Positions 38,368 to 49,330 of a stretch of DNA of 64,000 bases are shown here, piece by piece. A program made the position numbers and the translations under genes. The stretch lies in NCBI RefSeq assembly GCF_902500225.1, contig NZ_LR722650.1:372001-436000 (forward strand), given 5' to 3'. The stretch comes from Buttiauxella massiliensis (GTDB lineage: Bacteria; Pseudomonadota; Gammaproteobacteria; Enterobacterales; Enterobacteriaceae). The notes beneath the pieces were generated by a model. The model saw only the letters and a program-made list of their open reading frames with translations. It was not told the DNA's origin and did no database searches. Numbering within the stretch: the first letter of the stretch is position 1; every line of letters starts with the position of its first letter.

Positions 38368-39126
38368 ATGAACTCCAGACAACAAATTATTTTACAGATG
38401 GTGATTGATCAAGGCCGCATGAGTGTGGCCGATCTTTCAAAAAAAACCGGTGTTTCAGAGGTAACCATTCGCCATGATCTCAATCTCCTGGAGAAGAAAA
38501 GTTACCTGAAACGTGCTCACGGTTATGCCGTTCCGCTAGATAGTGAAGATGTCGAAACCCGAATGATGAACAATTATTCGTTGAAACGTCATCTTGCTGA
38601 TTTTGCCGCAACATTGGTAAACGATGGTGAAACAATTTTTATCGAAAATGGCAGTTGCAATGCACTGCTGGCTCGCGCGTTAGCCGAGCAGAAAAAAATC
38701 ACTCTGATTACCGTCAGCAGCTACATTGCGCATCTTTTGAAAGATACCGATTGTGAAGTTGTGTTACTTGGTGGCATTTACCAGAAGAAAAGTGAAAGCA
38801 TGGTTGGCCCTCTGACGCGGCAATTTATCCAGCAAGTGCACTTCAGCAAAGCATTTATCGGTATCGACGGCTTTTTACCGGAAACCGGATTTACCAGCCG
38901 CGACATGATGCGCGCTGATGTGGTTAACACCGTGCTAGAAAAAGGTAGTGAAACTATTGTACTGACTGACAGCTCTAAATTTGGTGCTATGCACCCCTAC
39001 ACTCTCGGCCCGATCTCGCACATTAACCGCGTCATTACAGACGATGCGCTTAGCGGAGTCGCTAGCCAACAATTGCAGGACACAGGGATACAGGTCAATA
39101 TTGTTAAACAATTTCCCCTCGCATAA
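38368..39126 (+). CDS. yciT: DeoR-family regulator YciT
   Basis: 252 residues from the ATG at 38368 (MNSRQQ), matching the E. coli YciT start; a TTG 9 bases upstream also opens the frame. The N-terminal DeoR helix-turn-helix ([24 protein letters not shown]) is followed by a sugar-phosphate sensing domain with the [14 protein letters not shown] and [10 protein letters not shown] motifs. It lies 43 bases downstream of ybiW, so here it may be cotranscribed with and regulate the fsa/ybiY/ybiW cluster. In E. coli it is linked to osmotic-stress control. Confidence 0.92.
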   Translation: MNSRQQIILQMVIDQGRMSVADLSKKTGVSEVTIRHDLNLLEKKSYLKRAHGYAVPLDSEDVETRMMNNYSLKRHLADFAATLVNDGETIFIENGSCNALLARALAEQKKITLITVSSYIAHLLKDTDCEVVLLGGIYQKKSESMVGPLTRQFIQQVHFSKAFIGIDGFLPETGFTSRDMMRADVVNTVLEKGSETIVLTDSSKFGAMHPYTLGPISHINRVITDDALSGVASQQLQDTGIQVNIVKQFPLA

Positions 39127-39135
39127 CTTCAGTTG

Positions 39136-39301
39136 TATACCCAAAATAATTCAAGATGCAGTCAGGTAAGTGATTATTCGGCCCATCCATGGGCCTCACC
39201 CCTTTGAGGCGCTGTAAACAGCGTTCAAATCTGCTCCAGGCAGATTTGTCAGGTGAGTAAATGTAGCCAACGCACATGCAACTTGAAGTATGACGGGTAT
39301 A
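39136..39301. mobile_element. MITE-like element with imperfect terminal inverted repeats
   Basis: About 166 bases bounded by tatacccaaaataattcaag at the left and, on the opposite strand, TATACCCGTCATACTTCAAG at the right, matching at 15 of 20 positions and ending in TGCA on both sides. The interior has nested palindromes (ggcccatccatgggcc and aatctgctccaggcagatt). No ORF is encoded. This terminal repeat is familiar from dispersed non-coding repeats in Enterobacterales. It lies between yciT and the osmB promoter. Confidence 0.75.
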
Positions 39302-39555
39302 ACTGCCTGCATTCATTGTAGGCAGCTCTCTTATCAGAATTATCCTGCCTATCCTTTAAGATTATTTACCTATTGTTATTTCCAATACAAATTAGAATAT
39401 TTAGTAGCGATATAACAGGAAGTGACAATCACTGCAGTTATCTTTTAGGTCTTATATCGTCATGCAGTTTCGCGGAACGCTCTTTAAGTTGGTTAATTAC
39501 CACTATACTTAATCAGAGACTATTTCCGTGAATCAATAATTCAGGAGAAAGTATT

Positions 39556-39774
39556 ATGACCTTAAATAACAAAAAAATTGCTGCCGTTGTGCTGGCTTTA
39601 ACCGTTGCTACATCTCTGAGCGCCTGCTCCAACTGGTCCAAACGTGACCGTAACACAGCGATTGGCGCAGGTGCCGGCGCTGTTGGTGGTGCTGTCTTAA
39701 CTGACGGTAGTGCATTGGGCACGTTAGGCGGTGCAGCTGTAGGTGGTATTATCGGTCATCAGGTAGGTAAATAA
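39556..39774 (+). CDS. osmB: Osmotically inducible lipoprotein OsmB
   Basis: 72 residues, equal to E. coli OsmB. A signal peptide ending in lipobox LSAC puts the lipidated Cys near residue 23, with N and W following. The remainder is a glycine-zipper (GAGAGAVGGAVLTDGSALGTLGGAAVGGIIGHQVGK) of the outer-membrane-associated class. The Shine-Dalgarno CAGGAG lies 9 bases before the ATG. E. coli osmB is driven by RpoS and RcsB; the upstream spacer here holds a MITE-like element. Confidence 0.96.
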   Translation: MTLNNKKIAAVVLALTVATSLSACSNWSKRDRNTAIGAGAGAVGGAVLTDGSALGTLGGAAVGGIIGHQVGK

Positions 39775-39859
39775 AGCTTGATACCAGAAAAAGCATAAAT
39801 GCTTTTACAAATTATAAAATCTTTAATATTCAGGTCTGACTTTCAGCAGTCATAATAAA

Positions 39860-39890
39860 AGGCCACGGTATATTTACCGTGGCCTGATTA
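39860..39890 (+). terminator. Terminator of osmB
   Basis: A long perfect stem (aggccacggta ... taccgtggcct) is followed by gattatttg. It lies between osmB and the convergent yciH and may serve both. Confidence 0.75.
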
Positions 39891-39912
39891 TTTGTATTAT
39901 ATCTTAAACGAA

Positions 39913-40239
39913 TCAACCACCTGCTAATTTTACCTTCATACCTTTAGCTTCCAGCAGCGATTTAATCAGATCGCGTTTATCTCCCTGAATCTCAATAACA
40001 CCATCTTTTAGCGAACCACCACAACCACATTTTTTCTTAAGTTCAGCAGCTAATGTGGCAAGTTCAGCGTCATCCGCATCAATACCGGTGATCAAACAAA
40101 CACCTTTGCCTTTACGGCCACTGGTTTGTCGTTGGATCCGCACTACCCCATCACCTTTTGGGCGAACGGGAGCCGATGCAGGCTCATCAATGCGACCTGT
40201 TTCAGTTGAGTAAACTAAACGGCTGTTATCGTCTTTCAT
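39913..40239 (-). CDS. yciH: SUI1/eIF1-family protein YciH
   Basis: 108 residues from the second ATG (40239), which aligns with E. coli YciH and has AAGG 6 bases upstream; the first ATG (40242) lies too close. The SUI1 domain includes VRIQRQTSGRKGKGVCLITGI and KKKCGCGGSLKDGVIEIQGD. It is the bacterial relative of eIF1, which reduces initiation at non-canonical start sites. The start shares a base with the pyrF stop, so the two are coupled. Confidence 0.95.
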   Translation of the reverse strand: MKDDNSRLVYSTETGRIDEPASAPVRPKGDGVVRIQRQTSGRKGKGVCLITGIDADDAELATLAAELKKKCGCGGSLKDGVIEIQGDKRDLIKSLLEAKGMKVKLAGG

Positions 40240-40976
40240 CATTCACCTTGCAGCAATGAAGCGCGGATATCACGCAGCGTCTGAGAAGGATTTGCAGATT
40301 GGGTGATTGGGCGCCCAATTACCATGAAGTCTACACCTGCCGTTTGTGCTTGCTGCGGAGTCATGATGCGGCGCTGATCGCCTGCATCGCTTCCAACCGG
40401 GCGAATGCCTGGTGTAACGAGCTTAAATGATTGGCCCAATTCACTCTTGAAACGCACAGCTTCCTGAGCAGAACAAACCACACCATCTAATCCACAATTT
40501 TGTGTCAAACGGGCCAGGCGCTCAGCGTGTTCAGCTGGAGTGGCAGCAATGCCGAGATCGGCCAGATCGCTTGCTTCCATGCTGGTCAAGACAGTCACAG
40601 CAATCAGTAATGGCGCATCGTTGCCAAATGGCAGCAGAGCTTCACGTGCAGCCGTCATCATACGTGCTCCACCGCTGGCATGAACGTTCACCATCCAAAC
40701 ACCGAGTTCTGCCGCAGCGGCAACTGCATGTGCCGTCGTATTCGGAATATCGTGAAATTTCAGATCGAGAAATACGTCAAAACCACGCGCCTGAATATCT
40801 CGCACCAGTTGCGGTCCAAACAGAGTAAACATCTCTTTGCCCACTTTTAGACGGCAATCACGTGGGTCGATGCGATCGATGAATGCTAAGGCTTTATCAC
40901 GATTATCGTAATCAAGTGCGACGACAATAGGAGAATCGGTGGCAACACGGGAGGATGATGATGCAGTTGAATTCAT
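40239..40976 (-). CDS. pyrF: Orotidine-5'-phosphate decarboxylase
   Basis: 245 residues from the ATG at 40976 (AAGG 8 bases upstream), the E. coli length; the frame extends upstream to 41051 without family support. It makes UMP from OMP. The catalytic motif [11 protein letters not shown] (Asp-Lys-x-x-Asp) and the phosphate-binding GIRP and IGRPIT segments are present. It is translationally coupled to yciH. Confidence 0.97.
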   Translation of the reverse strand: MNSTASSSSRVATDSPIVVALDYDNRDKALAFIDRIDPRDCRLKVGKEMFTLFGPQLVRDIQARGFDVFLDLKFHDIPNTTAHAVAAAAELGVWMVNVHASGGARMMTAAREALLPFGNDAPLLIAVTVLTSMEASDLADLGIAATPAEHAERLARLTQNCGLDGVVCSAQEAVRFKSELGQSFKLVTPGIRPVGSDAGDQRRIMTPQQAQTAGVDFMVIGRPITQSANPSQTLRDIRASLLQGE

Positions 40977-41170
40977 GGCTAAACCTTCTGATGTTGGACA
41001 GCACTGCGCCGCAAAGAGATAAACGGCAAGCATTCTACTCGTGGTACACACAAAATTACAGTTGCCATTACACCCTGCTAGGCATAATTAACTCGGTGCA
41101 GAGGTGAGTTTTATAAGAAAGATCACTAGTATGTTGTAACTAAAATATCTCTTTTTTTTAAAAATACCGA

Positions 41171-42340
41171 TTACTGCCCATCCAGGCCTCGGATAGGTTT
41201 AATCGTTGACCATGCCCGGCAAGAAGGACAATGCCAATATAGTGTAAAAGCGGTGAAGCCACATTTCTGACAACGATAGCGCGGTTTAGTACGAACCTGT
41301 TCACCAACCATGTCACGAAGCACCATCAGGCTCTCTTTTGCACGCCCCTCTTCTGCTTCCTGCAAGTGGTAATCCATCAGGCGATGGAACACACGCATAG
41401 TTGGATGACGCTGGAGCTGGCGGTTGATATAAACTTGCGCGACTTCAGACCCCTCTTTATGTTCGAGAATCTCAGCCAGCATCAACTCTGCACCTGCTCC
41501 GGTGTTTTCTTCAACACAGCGTTTTAAGAACGCTTCCCACTCTTGTGGTTTATTTAATTGCAGATAGCAGGTCTGTAGCATTTCCAGCGTTTCGCTGACT
41601 AATTCGCTATCTTGATCAATAACGCGCTGCAATGTCTCAACAGCTTTTGCATATTCGTTACGAGCCATGAAGATGCGGCCCATCATGATAGATATGCGCG
41701 CACAATTTTTATCGGCAGCAGCCCCTTTCTTAAGCAGCGACATAGCTCGATCAAGGTCGTCGCTCCCCATCAATTGCACCGCCTGCTCACAATAGAAGTG
41801 GGCAATTTCAGTACGCTGTTTATCTTTCCCGAGCTTGACCAAACGTTCTGCTACTTCAATAGCTTTTTGCCAATCGCTGGTTGCCTGGTGAATCAGCAAC
41901 AATTGTTGCAACGCGCCGATTCGGAAGTCAGTTTCATCGATCAACTGGGCAAACATATCTTCAGCGCGGTCGTACAATCCCGCCGCCATATAATCACGGC
42001 CCAACTGCTGTACAGCCAGCAAACGCTGCTCGTAGGTTAGTGAAGCACTTTCCATTAAAGACTGGTGGATACGGATAGCGCGGTCGACTTCACCACGAGA
42101 GCGGAACAGGTTACCAAGCGTAAGGTGGGCTTCAACGGTACTGGTATCTTCCTTGAGCATATCGAGGAAAAGATCAACAGCTTTATCTTGCTGGTTTGAC
42201 AGCAAGAAGTTAACCCCCGCCACGTAGTCACGCGACAGGCGATTAGCCTCTTGTTGTTTATCTTGTTGTGCGCTTCTTCGCCCCATGTACCAGCCGTAGG
42301 CGGCAGCAATAGGAAGTAGCAGAAACAACAATTCCAGCAT
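41171..42340 (-). CDS. lapB: LPS assembly protein LapB (YciM)
   Basis: 389 residues, equal to E. coli. An N-terminal membrane anchor (MLELLFLLLPIAAAYGWYMG) precedes nine or so TPR repeats and a C-terminal rubredoxin-like metal site (CQKC ... CPSC). It adapts LpxC to FtsH for proteolysis, balancing LPS and phospholipid synthesis. It is 6 bases downstream of lapA. Confidence 0.97.
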   Translation of the reverse strand: MLELLFLLLPIAAAYGWYMGRRSAQQDKQQEANRLSRDYVAGVNFLLSNQQDKAVDLFLDMLKEDTSTVEAHLTLGNLFRSRGEVDRAIRIHQSLMESASLTYEQRLLAVQQLGRDYMAAGLYDRAEDMFAQLIDETDFRIGALQQLLLIHQATSDWQKAIEVAERLVKLGKDKQRTEIAHFYCEQAVQLMGSDDLDRAMSLLKKGAAADKNCARISIMMGRIFMARNEYAKAVETLQRVIDQDSELVSETLEMLQTCYLQLNKPQEWEAFLKRCVEENTGAGAELMLAEILEHKEGSEVAQVYINRQLQRHPTMRVFHRLMDYHLQEAEEGRAKESLMVLRDMVGEQVRTKPRYRCQKCGFTAFTLYWHCPSCRAWSTIKPIRGLDGQ

Positions 42341-42346
42341 GGCAGG

Positions 42347-42652
42347 TTATTCCTTCACAGCCGGTACAACAGCCGCAGTTACATCAGATTCTGTAGTAAT
42401 TTGCTGCTCCAGGCGTTTAATTTTACGATCGGCGCGCGCAAGTGATACCCGCAGGCGCAACCAGAACAGGCCACAAATCAGCCAGCCCAGTAAAAAACCC
42501 GCAGCAAAAAGAGTCGCCAACAAAGTGGAGACACGGTATTCGCCTTGTGCCAACAGATAGTTGAAATTAACTACCTGATCGTTTTGCGCGCCCAGAGTGA
42601 CAGAAATCACAAAAATCGCTAGCACCAGTAAGAAAATGAATAAGTATTTCAC
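42347..42652 (-). CDS. lapA: LPS assembly protein LapA (YciS)
   Basis: 101 residues from a GTG at 42652, with GGAAG just upstream; this matches the E. coli N-terminus (KYLxIFLLVLAIFVISVTLGAQND). Two membrane helices (3-22 and about 42-62) precede a short basic coiled-coil tail. It partners LapB at the inner membrane. In E. coli the lapAB operon is heat-shock controlled. Confidence 0.93.
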   Translation of the reverse strand: MKYLFIFLLVLAIFVISVTLGAQNDQVVNFNYLLAQGEYRVSTLLATLFAAGFLLGWLICGLFWLRLRVSLARADRKIKRLEQQITTESDVTAAVVPAVKE

Positions 42653-42794
42653 ATTACTTCCCGTCATGTGGTCTTACGCGACTAAATTATGCCCGAATGC
42701 TTTTACCCAACGGTATAAACTACCATTTCCCGGGTGTTCGGGGAATCCATAGAGAGCGTCCAATTCATAAGAAATGGGGATTAAATCAATAATC

Positions 42795-43559
42795 TCAAGG
42801 TTCATCATCCCGTTCGGCTATTTCATCAGCTTCTTGCGGCGGCGGTGAAAGCGGGCCGCATAATTTTTGAGCAAGCCAGGTTGCCAATGTTACCAACGCC
42901 CAGGAGATGATTGTGGCTACCACTAAATCCCGCGGCCAATGCATCCCGAGAAGCAACCGGCTGCCCATTACACCTGTTGCCCAAACTAACAGCAAAGCAA
43001 TTGTCAAAGTTCGCCTGCGAGGCCACAACAATCCAACGCCCAATAAGGCCCAACTTGCCGCAAACATCGTGTGCCCTGACGGAAACGCAAAACCGGTCTC
43101 TTTTTGCCAGTGTTTACGTAACCAACCAGGGACTTCCTGTTGGGTTTCAAGCTGGCTTTTTACCAATTCGCTACGCTGCTTACGCTTTAAATTGTAGAAC
43201 TCATCAGTTGGAATATGTTGCGTTTTTTCCAGCCACACAACAAACGGACGCGGTTCCTGCACTTTATCTTTGATGACAGATTTAACGCCCTGCCCAATAA
43301 GGATAGCCGCACCGAGTATGGCAAATAGCATCAGTGCTGCTTTTAAGCGAAACCTCAGGCACCATAAAAACCAACCGCAGAGCAAAACATGAGTAATAAT
43401 GCCCCAGGGCTGGGTTACGGTTTCGGTCACCCAATACATCATTTTAAGCCCGATACTATTTCCACCGGGAACCCACTGCCACCCCGAAATCCATACGGCT
43501 AAAGGCATGATTAACAGTATTCCGGCACCCATTGTCGTTCGCTTTGCTATTGCCCGCAT
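42795..43559 (-). CDS. pgpB: Phosphatidylglycerophosphatase B
   Basis: 254 residues from the ATG at 43559 (the frame also opens at the preceding GTG). A PAP2-family integral membrane phosphatase acting on phosphatidylglycerophosphate, undecaprenyl pyrophosphate and related lipids. The three catalytic motifs are KDKVQEPRP, PSGH and SRLLLGMHWPRD. About six membrane segments are seen. It is divergent from ribA. Confidence 0.96.
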   Translation of the reverse strand: MRAIAKRTTMGAGILLIMPLAVWISGWQWVPGGNSIGLKMMYWVTETVTQPWGIITHVLLCGWFLWCLRFRLKAALMLFAILGAAILIGQGVKSVIKDKVQEPRPFVVWLEKTQHIPTDEFYNLKRKQRSELVKSQLETQQEVPGWLRKHWQKETGFAFPSGHTMFAASWALLGVGLLWPRRRTLTIALLLVWATGVMGSRLLLGMHWPRDLVVATIISWALVTLATWLAQKLCGPLSPPPQEADEIAERDDEP

Positions 43560-43767
43560 CACTTATCCTTATGCAATTTGAATATCAAGAATACCTGAAA
43601 AAGCGCACCGATGGGAAAACGTAGAGTAACGCAAAACGTAAAAATAGGAGCCGTGACAGTCAATTAGGTGAAGTACCCGCCGTTGTGGCAAAATAGCCAG
43701 AAGTAATTAAACAAGCCAGACAGCTGGCAGGCGCGATGAGTGCCAACATAAGTACCTGGAGAATTAC

Positions 43768-44361
43768 ATGCAGCTTAAACGTGTGGCAGAAGCCAAACTG
43801 CCAACCCCATGGGGCGATTTCCTGATGGTGGGCTTTGAAGAACTGGCAACTGGACAAGACCACGTTGCTCTGGTTTTTGGTGATATTAGCGGGAATGATT
43901 CTGTTCTGGCGCGAGTACATTCTGAGTGTCTGACGGGAGATGCCCTATTCAGCCTGCGCTGCGATTGCGGTTTCCAGCTTGAAGCAGCTCTTTCCCAGAT
44001 TGCAGAAGAAGGCCGCGGTATTTTGTTATATCACCGTCAAGAAGGCCGTAACATTGGTCTGCTTAACAAAATCCGCGCCTATGCGTTGCAGGATAAAGGC
44101 TACGATACGGTCGAAGCCAACCACCAGCTCGGCTTTGCCGCCGATGAACGTGACTTCACGCTGTGTGCTGACATGTTTAAGCTATTAAGTGTTGATGCTG
44201 TACGCTTGTTGACCAATAACCCACGCAAGGTAGAAATTCTCAGTGAAGCGGGAATTAATATCGTTGAACGTGTGCCGCTGATTGTCGGCCGTAATCCGAA
44301 AAACGCGCATTATCTGGATACTAAGGCCGCCAAAATGGGCCATTTGCTATCTGAAGATTAA
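43768..44361 (+). CDS. ribA: GTP cyclohydrolase II
   Basis: 197 residues, versus 196 in E. coli. It catalyses the first step of riboflavin synthesis. The zinc-binding cysteines are in [20 protein letters not shown]; the GTP-binding [18 protein letters not shown] and NNPRKVEIL motifs are intact. GGAG lies 8 bases upstream of the ATG. There is no FMN riboswitch in the roughly 200-base spacer that I can see. Confidence 0.97.
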   Translation: MQLKRVAEAKLPTPWGDFLMVGFEELATGQDHVALVFGDISGNDSVLARVHSECLTGDALFSLRCDCGFQLEAALSQIAEEGRGILLYHRQEGRNIGLLNKIRAYALQDKGYDTVEANHQLGFAADERDFTLCADMFKLLSVDAVRLLTNNPRKVEILSEAGINIVERVPLIVGRNPKNAHYLDTKAAKMGHLLSED

Positions 44362-44367
44362 GAGATT

Positions 44368-44396
44368 TCTCCCCCATCGCTGGGGGAGATTTTTGT
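44368..44396 (+). terminator. Rho-independent terminator of ribA
   Basis: The stem tctccccc ... gggggaga with loop atcgct is followed by tttttgt, ending at the convergent acnA stop. Confidence 0.9.
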
Positions 44397-47072
44397 CTAA
44401 TTTAGCATGTTGCGAATAACGTAATGCAGGATGCCGTCATTTTTGAAGTACGTTAGTTCATTGCCGGTATCAATGCGGCAGCGGCACTCCACCACCTCTT
44501 TTCTACCATCGGCAAAGGTTAATATCACCGGAACCGTAGCGCCTGGCGTCAGATCGTTGAGCCCACTGATATCAATAAACTCTTCACCCGTCAGACCTAA
44601 CGTTTTACGCGTCACTCCCTGCGGGAACTCCAGTGGCAAAATACCCATGCCAATCAAGTTTGAACGGTGGATGCGCTCAAATGACTCAGCGATAACCACT
44701 CGCACCCCAAGCAGACGCGGGCCTTTTGCCGCCCAGTCACGGCTGGAACCGGAGCCATACTCTTTACCGGCAAACACCGCGAGCGGAATGCCTTTGTCGC
44801 GATATTTCATTGCAGCGTCATAAATTGAGATGACTTCATCGCCAGGTAGCAAACGCGTCATTCCCCCTTCAACACCAGGCACCATTTCGTTACGGATGCG
44901 AATGTTGGCGAAAGTCCCGCGCATCATTACTTCGTGGTTACCCCTACGCGATCCATAGGAGTTAAAATCTTTGCGCTCAACACCATGGTTTTGTAGATAA
45001 CGCCCTGCAGGGCTATCAGGCTTAATACTTCCGGCTGGTGAAATGTGGTCAGTAGTTACTGAATCTCCCAGCATGGCCAGCACGCGGGCACCATGAATGT
45101 CCTGCAATGGTTTCGGCGTAGCTTCCATATCATCAAAGAATGGCGACAGACGAATATAAGTAGAATCACTCTGCCAACCGTAAGTATCTGAATGGTCTAC
45201 TTCGATACTTTGCCACTCTGGCGTTCCCTCAAAGACTTCAGCGTACTCTTTATGGAACATTTCCGTTGATACCTGCGCGACTGCAAGGGCGATTTCCTGG
45301 CTGCTCGGCCAAATATCTTTGAGGTAAACAGGATCACCTTTGCGGTCATGCCCAAGTGGATCGGTGGTCAAATTGACGTTCATATTCCCGGCAAGGGCAT
45401 AAGCCACCACTAAAGGTGGCGATGCCAGCCAGTTAGTTTTCACCAGCGGGTGAATACGCCCTTCGAAGTTACGGTTTCCTGACAACACGGCACCGACGGT
45501 CAGATCCCCCTTCTTAATTGCCTGTTCGATGGGGTCAGGTAACGGCCCGGAGTTACCAATACAGGTGGTGCAGCCATAACCAACCAGGTTAAAACCTAAT
45601 TCATCGAGATAAGGGGTAAGTTTCGCTTTTGCCAGATAATCCGAAACAACCTTAGAGCCTGGTGCCAGTGAAGCTTTTACCCACGGCTGGCGTTTTAAAC
45701 CTAAGGTCACGGCTTTTTTAGCCAGCAAGCCCGCCGCCATCAGAACGCTTGGGTTTGAAGTGTTAGTACAAGACGTAATTGCCGAAATAACCACCGCCCC
45801 GTCTGGCAACTGATAGCTCTTCCCTCCCATGGTGTAATCCACAGGTGCGCGATCTTTCTGGCTGCTATTTACTTCAAGCTCATTGCTAGCGCTAAAGGCT
45901 TTCGGCACGTCACCCAGTGCAACACGATCCTGTGGGCGTTTCGGCCCAGCGAGGCTTGCTTCAACCTCATCCATATCCAGGGCCAGCGTGCTGGTAAATA
46001 CGGGTTCATCGCCCGTATTACGCCACATACCCTGAACCTTAGCATAGGCTTCCACCAGTGCTATTTGCTCTTCACTGCGTCCGCTCAGGCGCATGTAATC
46101 CAGCGTAACGGCATCAATCGGGAAGAAACCGCAGGTTGCACCATATTCTGGTGCCATATTGGCGATGGTTGCGCGATCGGCCAGTGGCAATGAGTCCAGA
46201 CCATCACCATAGAATTCAACGAATTTACCAACCACACCGTGTTTACGGAGCATTTGCGTAACTGTGAGTACGAGGTCCGTCGCAGTAATGCCCTCCCGCA
46301 ATTTGCCGTTAAGTTTAAAACCGACAACATCCGGGATCAGCATCGAAACAGGCTGACCCAGCATGGCAGCTTCCGCTTCTATACCGCCCACTCCCCAGCC
46401 CAGAACACCAAGGCCGTTGATCATCGTGGTGTGTGAATCGGTGCCCACCAGCGTGTCTGGATAAGCTACCAGTTCATCACCCTGCATTTCGCTCCATACT
46501 GCTTTTCCAAGATATTCCAGATTGACCTGGTGGCAGATTCCAGTTCCTGGTGGTACCACACTAAAACGACTAAATGCTTGTTGGCCCCAGCGCAGGAAAA
46601 CATATCGCTCATGATTACGTTCCATTTCCAGGCGAACGTTTTCGTCAAAAGCATCATCATTACCGAAATGATCGACAGTCACGGAGTGGTCAATAACGAG
46701 GTCAACAGGAGAAAGAGGATTAACTTTGGCAACATCTCCGCCCAGACGTTTTACGGCTTCACGCATGGCGGCTAAATCAACCACTGCCGGTACGCCAGTA
46801 AAATCTTGCATCAGAACACGCGCGGGGCGATAAGCAATTTCACGATCGGCATGAGCATTCTTCAGCCATGCGGCCAGGGCATGAATATCATCCTGAGTGA
46901 CGGAGTCTTCATCCTGCCAGCGCAGCAGGTTTTCAAGCAGAACTTTCAATGACTTGGGTAACCGAGTGATATCCCCAAGTTCCTTTGCGGCCAGCGGCAA
47001 GCTGTAATAGTGATAGGTTTTATTTAGCGCCTGTAAAGTATCCTTACTGGCCTCTCGTAGGGTTAACGACAT
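44397..47072 (-). CDS. acnA: Aconitate hydratase A
   Basis: 891 residues, equal to E. coli AcnA, the stress- and stationary-phase aconitase interconverting citrate and isocitrate. The [4Fe-4S] ligands are in [12 protein letters not shown] and [12 protein letters not shown]; the C-terminal swivel domain has [18 protein letters not shown]. An AGGAG lies 6 bases upstream of the ATG. In E. coli it is induced by SoxRS and RpoS; no regulator site was assigned here. Confidence 0.98.
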   Translation of the reverse strand: MSLTLREASKDTLQALNKTYHYYSLPLAAKELGDITRLPKSLKVLLENLLRWQDEDSVTQDDIHALAAWLKNAHADREIAYRPARVLMQDFTGVPAVVDLAAMREAVKRLGGDVAKVNPLSPVDLVIDHSVTVDHFGNDDAFDENVRLEMERNHERYVFLRWGQQAFSRFSVVPPGTGICHQVNLEYLGKAVWSEMQGDELVAYPDTLVGTDSHTTMINGLGVLGWGVGGIEAEAAMLGQPVSMLIPDVVGFKLNGKLREGITATDLVLTVTQMLRKHGVVGKFVEFYGDGLDSLPLADRATIANMAPEYGATCGFFPIDAVTLDYMRLSGRSEEQIALVEAYAKVQGMWRNTGDEPVFTSTLALDMDEVEASLAGPKRPQDRVALGDVPKAFSASNELEVNSSQKDRAPVDYTMGGKSYQLPDGAVVISAITSCTNTSNPSVLMAAGLLAKKAVTLGLKRQPWVKASLAPGSKVVSDYLAKAKLTPYLDELGFNLVGYGCTTCIGNSGPLPDPIEQAIKKGDLTVGAVLSGNRNFEGRIHPLVKTNWLASPPLVVAYALAGNMNVNLTTDPLGHDRKGDPVYLKDIWPSSQEIALAVAQVSTEMFHKEYAEVFEGTPEWQSIEVDHSDTYGWQSDSTYIRLSPFFDDMEATPKPLQDIHGARVLAMLGDSVTTDHISPAGSIKPDSPAGRYLQNHGVERKDFNSYGSRRGNHEVMMRGTFANIRIRNEMVPGVEGGMTRLLPGDEVISIYDAAMKYRDKGIPLAVFAGKEYGSGSSRDWAAKGPRLLGVRVVIAESFERIHRSNLIGMGILPLEFPQGVTRKTLGLTGEEFIDISGLNDLTPGATVPVILTFADGRKEVVECRCRIDTGNELTYFKNDGILHYVIRNMLN

Positions 47073-47218
47073 AGCTCCTCCGTAAATTTCTTAGGATAGC
47101 GGTATCCCTGACTAAGATCAGGGACAGTATTAAAGATAACACAAAGATGTCGTAACGATTTGATAACAACCCAAATTGATAAATTGGGTTGTGTAAAGAC
47201 AGAAGAAAGATTTGATTA

Positions 47219-47243
47219 CACCCCGGAGGGGACCGGGGTGTTG
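47219..47243 (-). terminator. Stem-loop after ymiC
   Basis: A GC-rich inverted repeat (acaccccgg ... ccggggtgt) lies 7 bases after the ymiC stop on the minus strand. The following sequence has no long T-run. Confidence 0.5.
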
Positions 47244-47249
47244 GAATAA

Positions 47250-47348
47250 TTAGTGAGTAAGCATCCAGATCATGTGGGCCCAAAATGCAAACGAAACGGA
47301 AAATACGCTAAGCCATGACCAGTATTTGGCACTACAGTGAGTATCCAT
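47250..47348 (-). CDS. ymiC: YmiC-like micro-protein (32 aa)
   Basis: A frame reading MDTHCSAKYWSWLSVF and ending FAFWAHMIWMLTH, a single hydrophobic helix rich in Trp. It matches E. coli YmiC (31 aa, also with KYWSW ... FWA) in sequence and position between acnA and the ymiA-yciX pair. GAGAG lies 7-8 bases before the ATG. The function is unknown. Confidence 0.78.
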   Translation of the reverse strand: MDTHCSAKYWSWLSVFSVSFAFWAHMIWMLTH

Positions 47349-47510
47349 AATCCACTCTCTTTATTTTTGGTAAACACTATGACTGAATAATTAATCAGTC
47401 TGCTTGAATATTGCTGTGTGTAGTGATTACTTAAAGAGTGAGGTGTTAATCACATATAATAAAAAAGTGTGATTGACCGCAAGTTAAATAAAGGTAAATA
47501 AAAATAACTC

Positions 47511-47681
47511 TTATTGTTCTATATGTTCGTCTGTTGAAAACAGATCGATAAATTCTTTTTGTTGTTGAGTCAACTGCCACGACTCAGGAACCTGAACTTC
47601 ACCAGATTTTGCTTCTTTCTGCAGCTTGTCATCTTGCTGACGTACACTTTTTTGCACTTGTGTTTGAGCAAGGGTTGTCAT
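47511..47681 (-). CDS. yciX: Small hydrophilic protein downstream of ymiA (YciX-like)
   Basis: 56 residues from the ATG at 47681: MTTLAQTQVQKSVRQQDDKL, then a charged linker, then WQLTQQQKEFIDLFSTDEHIEQ. It is Gln/Glu-rich, probably helical, with no membrane segment. The ATG lies 2 bases after the ymiA stop, so the two are coupled; the position matches E. coli yciX. A longer in-frame start (47702) would overlap ymiA. The function is unknown, and the name rests mainly on position. Confidence 0.65.
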   Translation of the reverse strand: MTTLAQTQVQKSVRQQDDKLQKEAKSGEVQVPESWQLTQQQKEFIDLFSTDEHIEQ

Positions 47682-47683
47682 AA

Positions 47684-47824
47684 TTACCCCCAAAAATGCC
47701 AAGCTGCCAACGCGACAACGAGCCAGAACAGACCTGATACGAGAAACACCGCCATCCAGGCTTTACGCTTAAGCCCTGTTTCCTTTTGCGGTTCTTCACT
47801 TCCTGAAGGCATTGCTAACCTCAT
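47684..47824 (-). CDS. ymiA: YmiA-like membrane micro-protein (46 aa)
   Basis: 46 residues with MRLAMPSGSEEPQ and a C-terminal membrane helix (AVFLVSGLFWLVVALAAWHFWG), matching E. coli YmiA in length and pattern (MRLAMPSGNQEP, KRKAW). The second in-frame ATG (codon 5, 47812) has GAGG 6 bases upstream and may be the real start. It is followed by yciX with a 2-base gap. The function is unknown. Confidence 0.85.
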   Translation of the reverse strand: MRLAMPSGSEEPQKETGLKRKAWMAVFLVSGLFWLVVALAAWHFWG

Positions 47825-48126
47825 ACAATCGGCACCACTTATCATAAATCATTAAACAATCGGTATAATTAATCGCCAGCTGGGATTAATCCTAAAGAAA
47901 CTCTAGTACAAAAGCCAGCGAAATTGCTTTCCAGTTGCAGGAAAATATTTAATCTTTTGACCTGAAATAAATAATTGAAACAGTAAATTTGCGCAGTGGT
48001 TATTTATTATCTACGTTTGTCTCTTAATTGAGACAGATTAACCACTTATATTATGTGGGAAATGAGAGTTTTAAGAAGGGAATAAATATGGCGAGAGGTA
48101 AATCATATTCTTTATGCAAATGAGAA
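47825..48126. other. Intergenic stretch between ymiA and the cysB stem-loop; no gene seen
   Basis: AT-rich sequence with no supported ORF. It presumably carries the ymiA promoter on the minus strand. The tract at 48021-48044 (gtctcttaattgagacagatta) contains the palindrome gtctcttaattgagac, of unknown use. Confidence 0.4.
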
Positions 48127-48157
48127 GAGGTATCTTTCGCGCATGGAAAGATACCTC
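48127..48157 (-). terminator. Stem-loop after cysB
   Basis: An 11-base perfect stem (gaggtatcttt ... aaagatacctc) lies directly after the cysB stop on the minus strand. Only a weak T-rich tail follows. Confidence 0.65.
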
Positions 48158-48163
48158 GCGATA

Positions 48164-49213
<1,050 letters not shown>

Positions 49214-49284
49214 CTACTATATCAGTTATATCATCTATGTATAGATTGAAAGAAAAAATAATAATCAGGTTATATAAAAGGATA

Positions 49285-49316
49285 TAAAAAAGCCGGAGCA
49301 AATGCCCCGGCTTTTA
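49285..49316 (-). terminator. Rho-independent terminator of topA
   Basis: The minus strand has the stem AAAGCCGG ... CCGGCTTT (loop ggcatttgct region) followed by TTTTTTATATCC. Confidence 0.88.
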
Positions 49317-49330
49317 AATTTTAAGAAGGA

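Noticed and set aside
43563..43767. Possible FMN riboswitch upstream of ribA
   Set aside because: No RFN-element conserved blocks are visible in the spacer, and enterobacterial ribA is not usually riboswitch-controlled.
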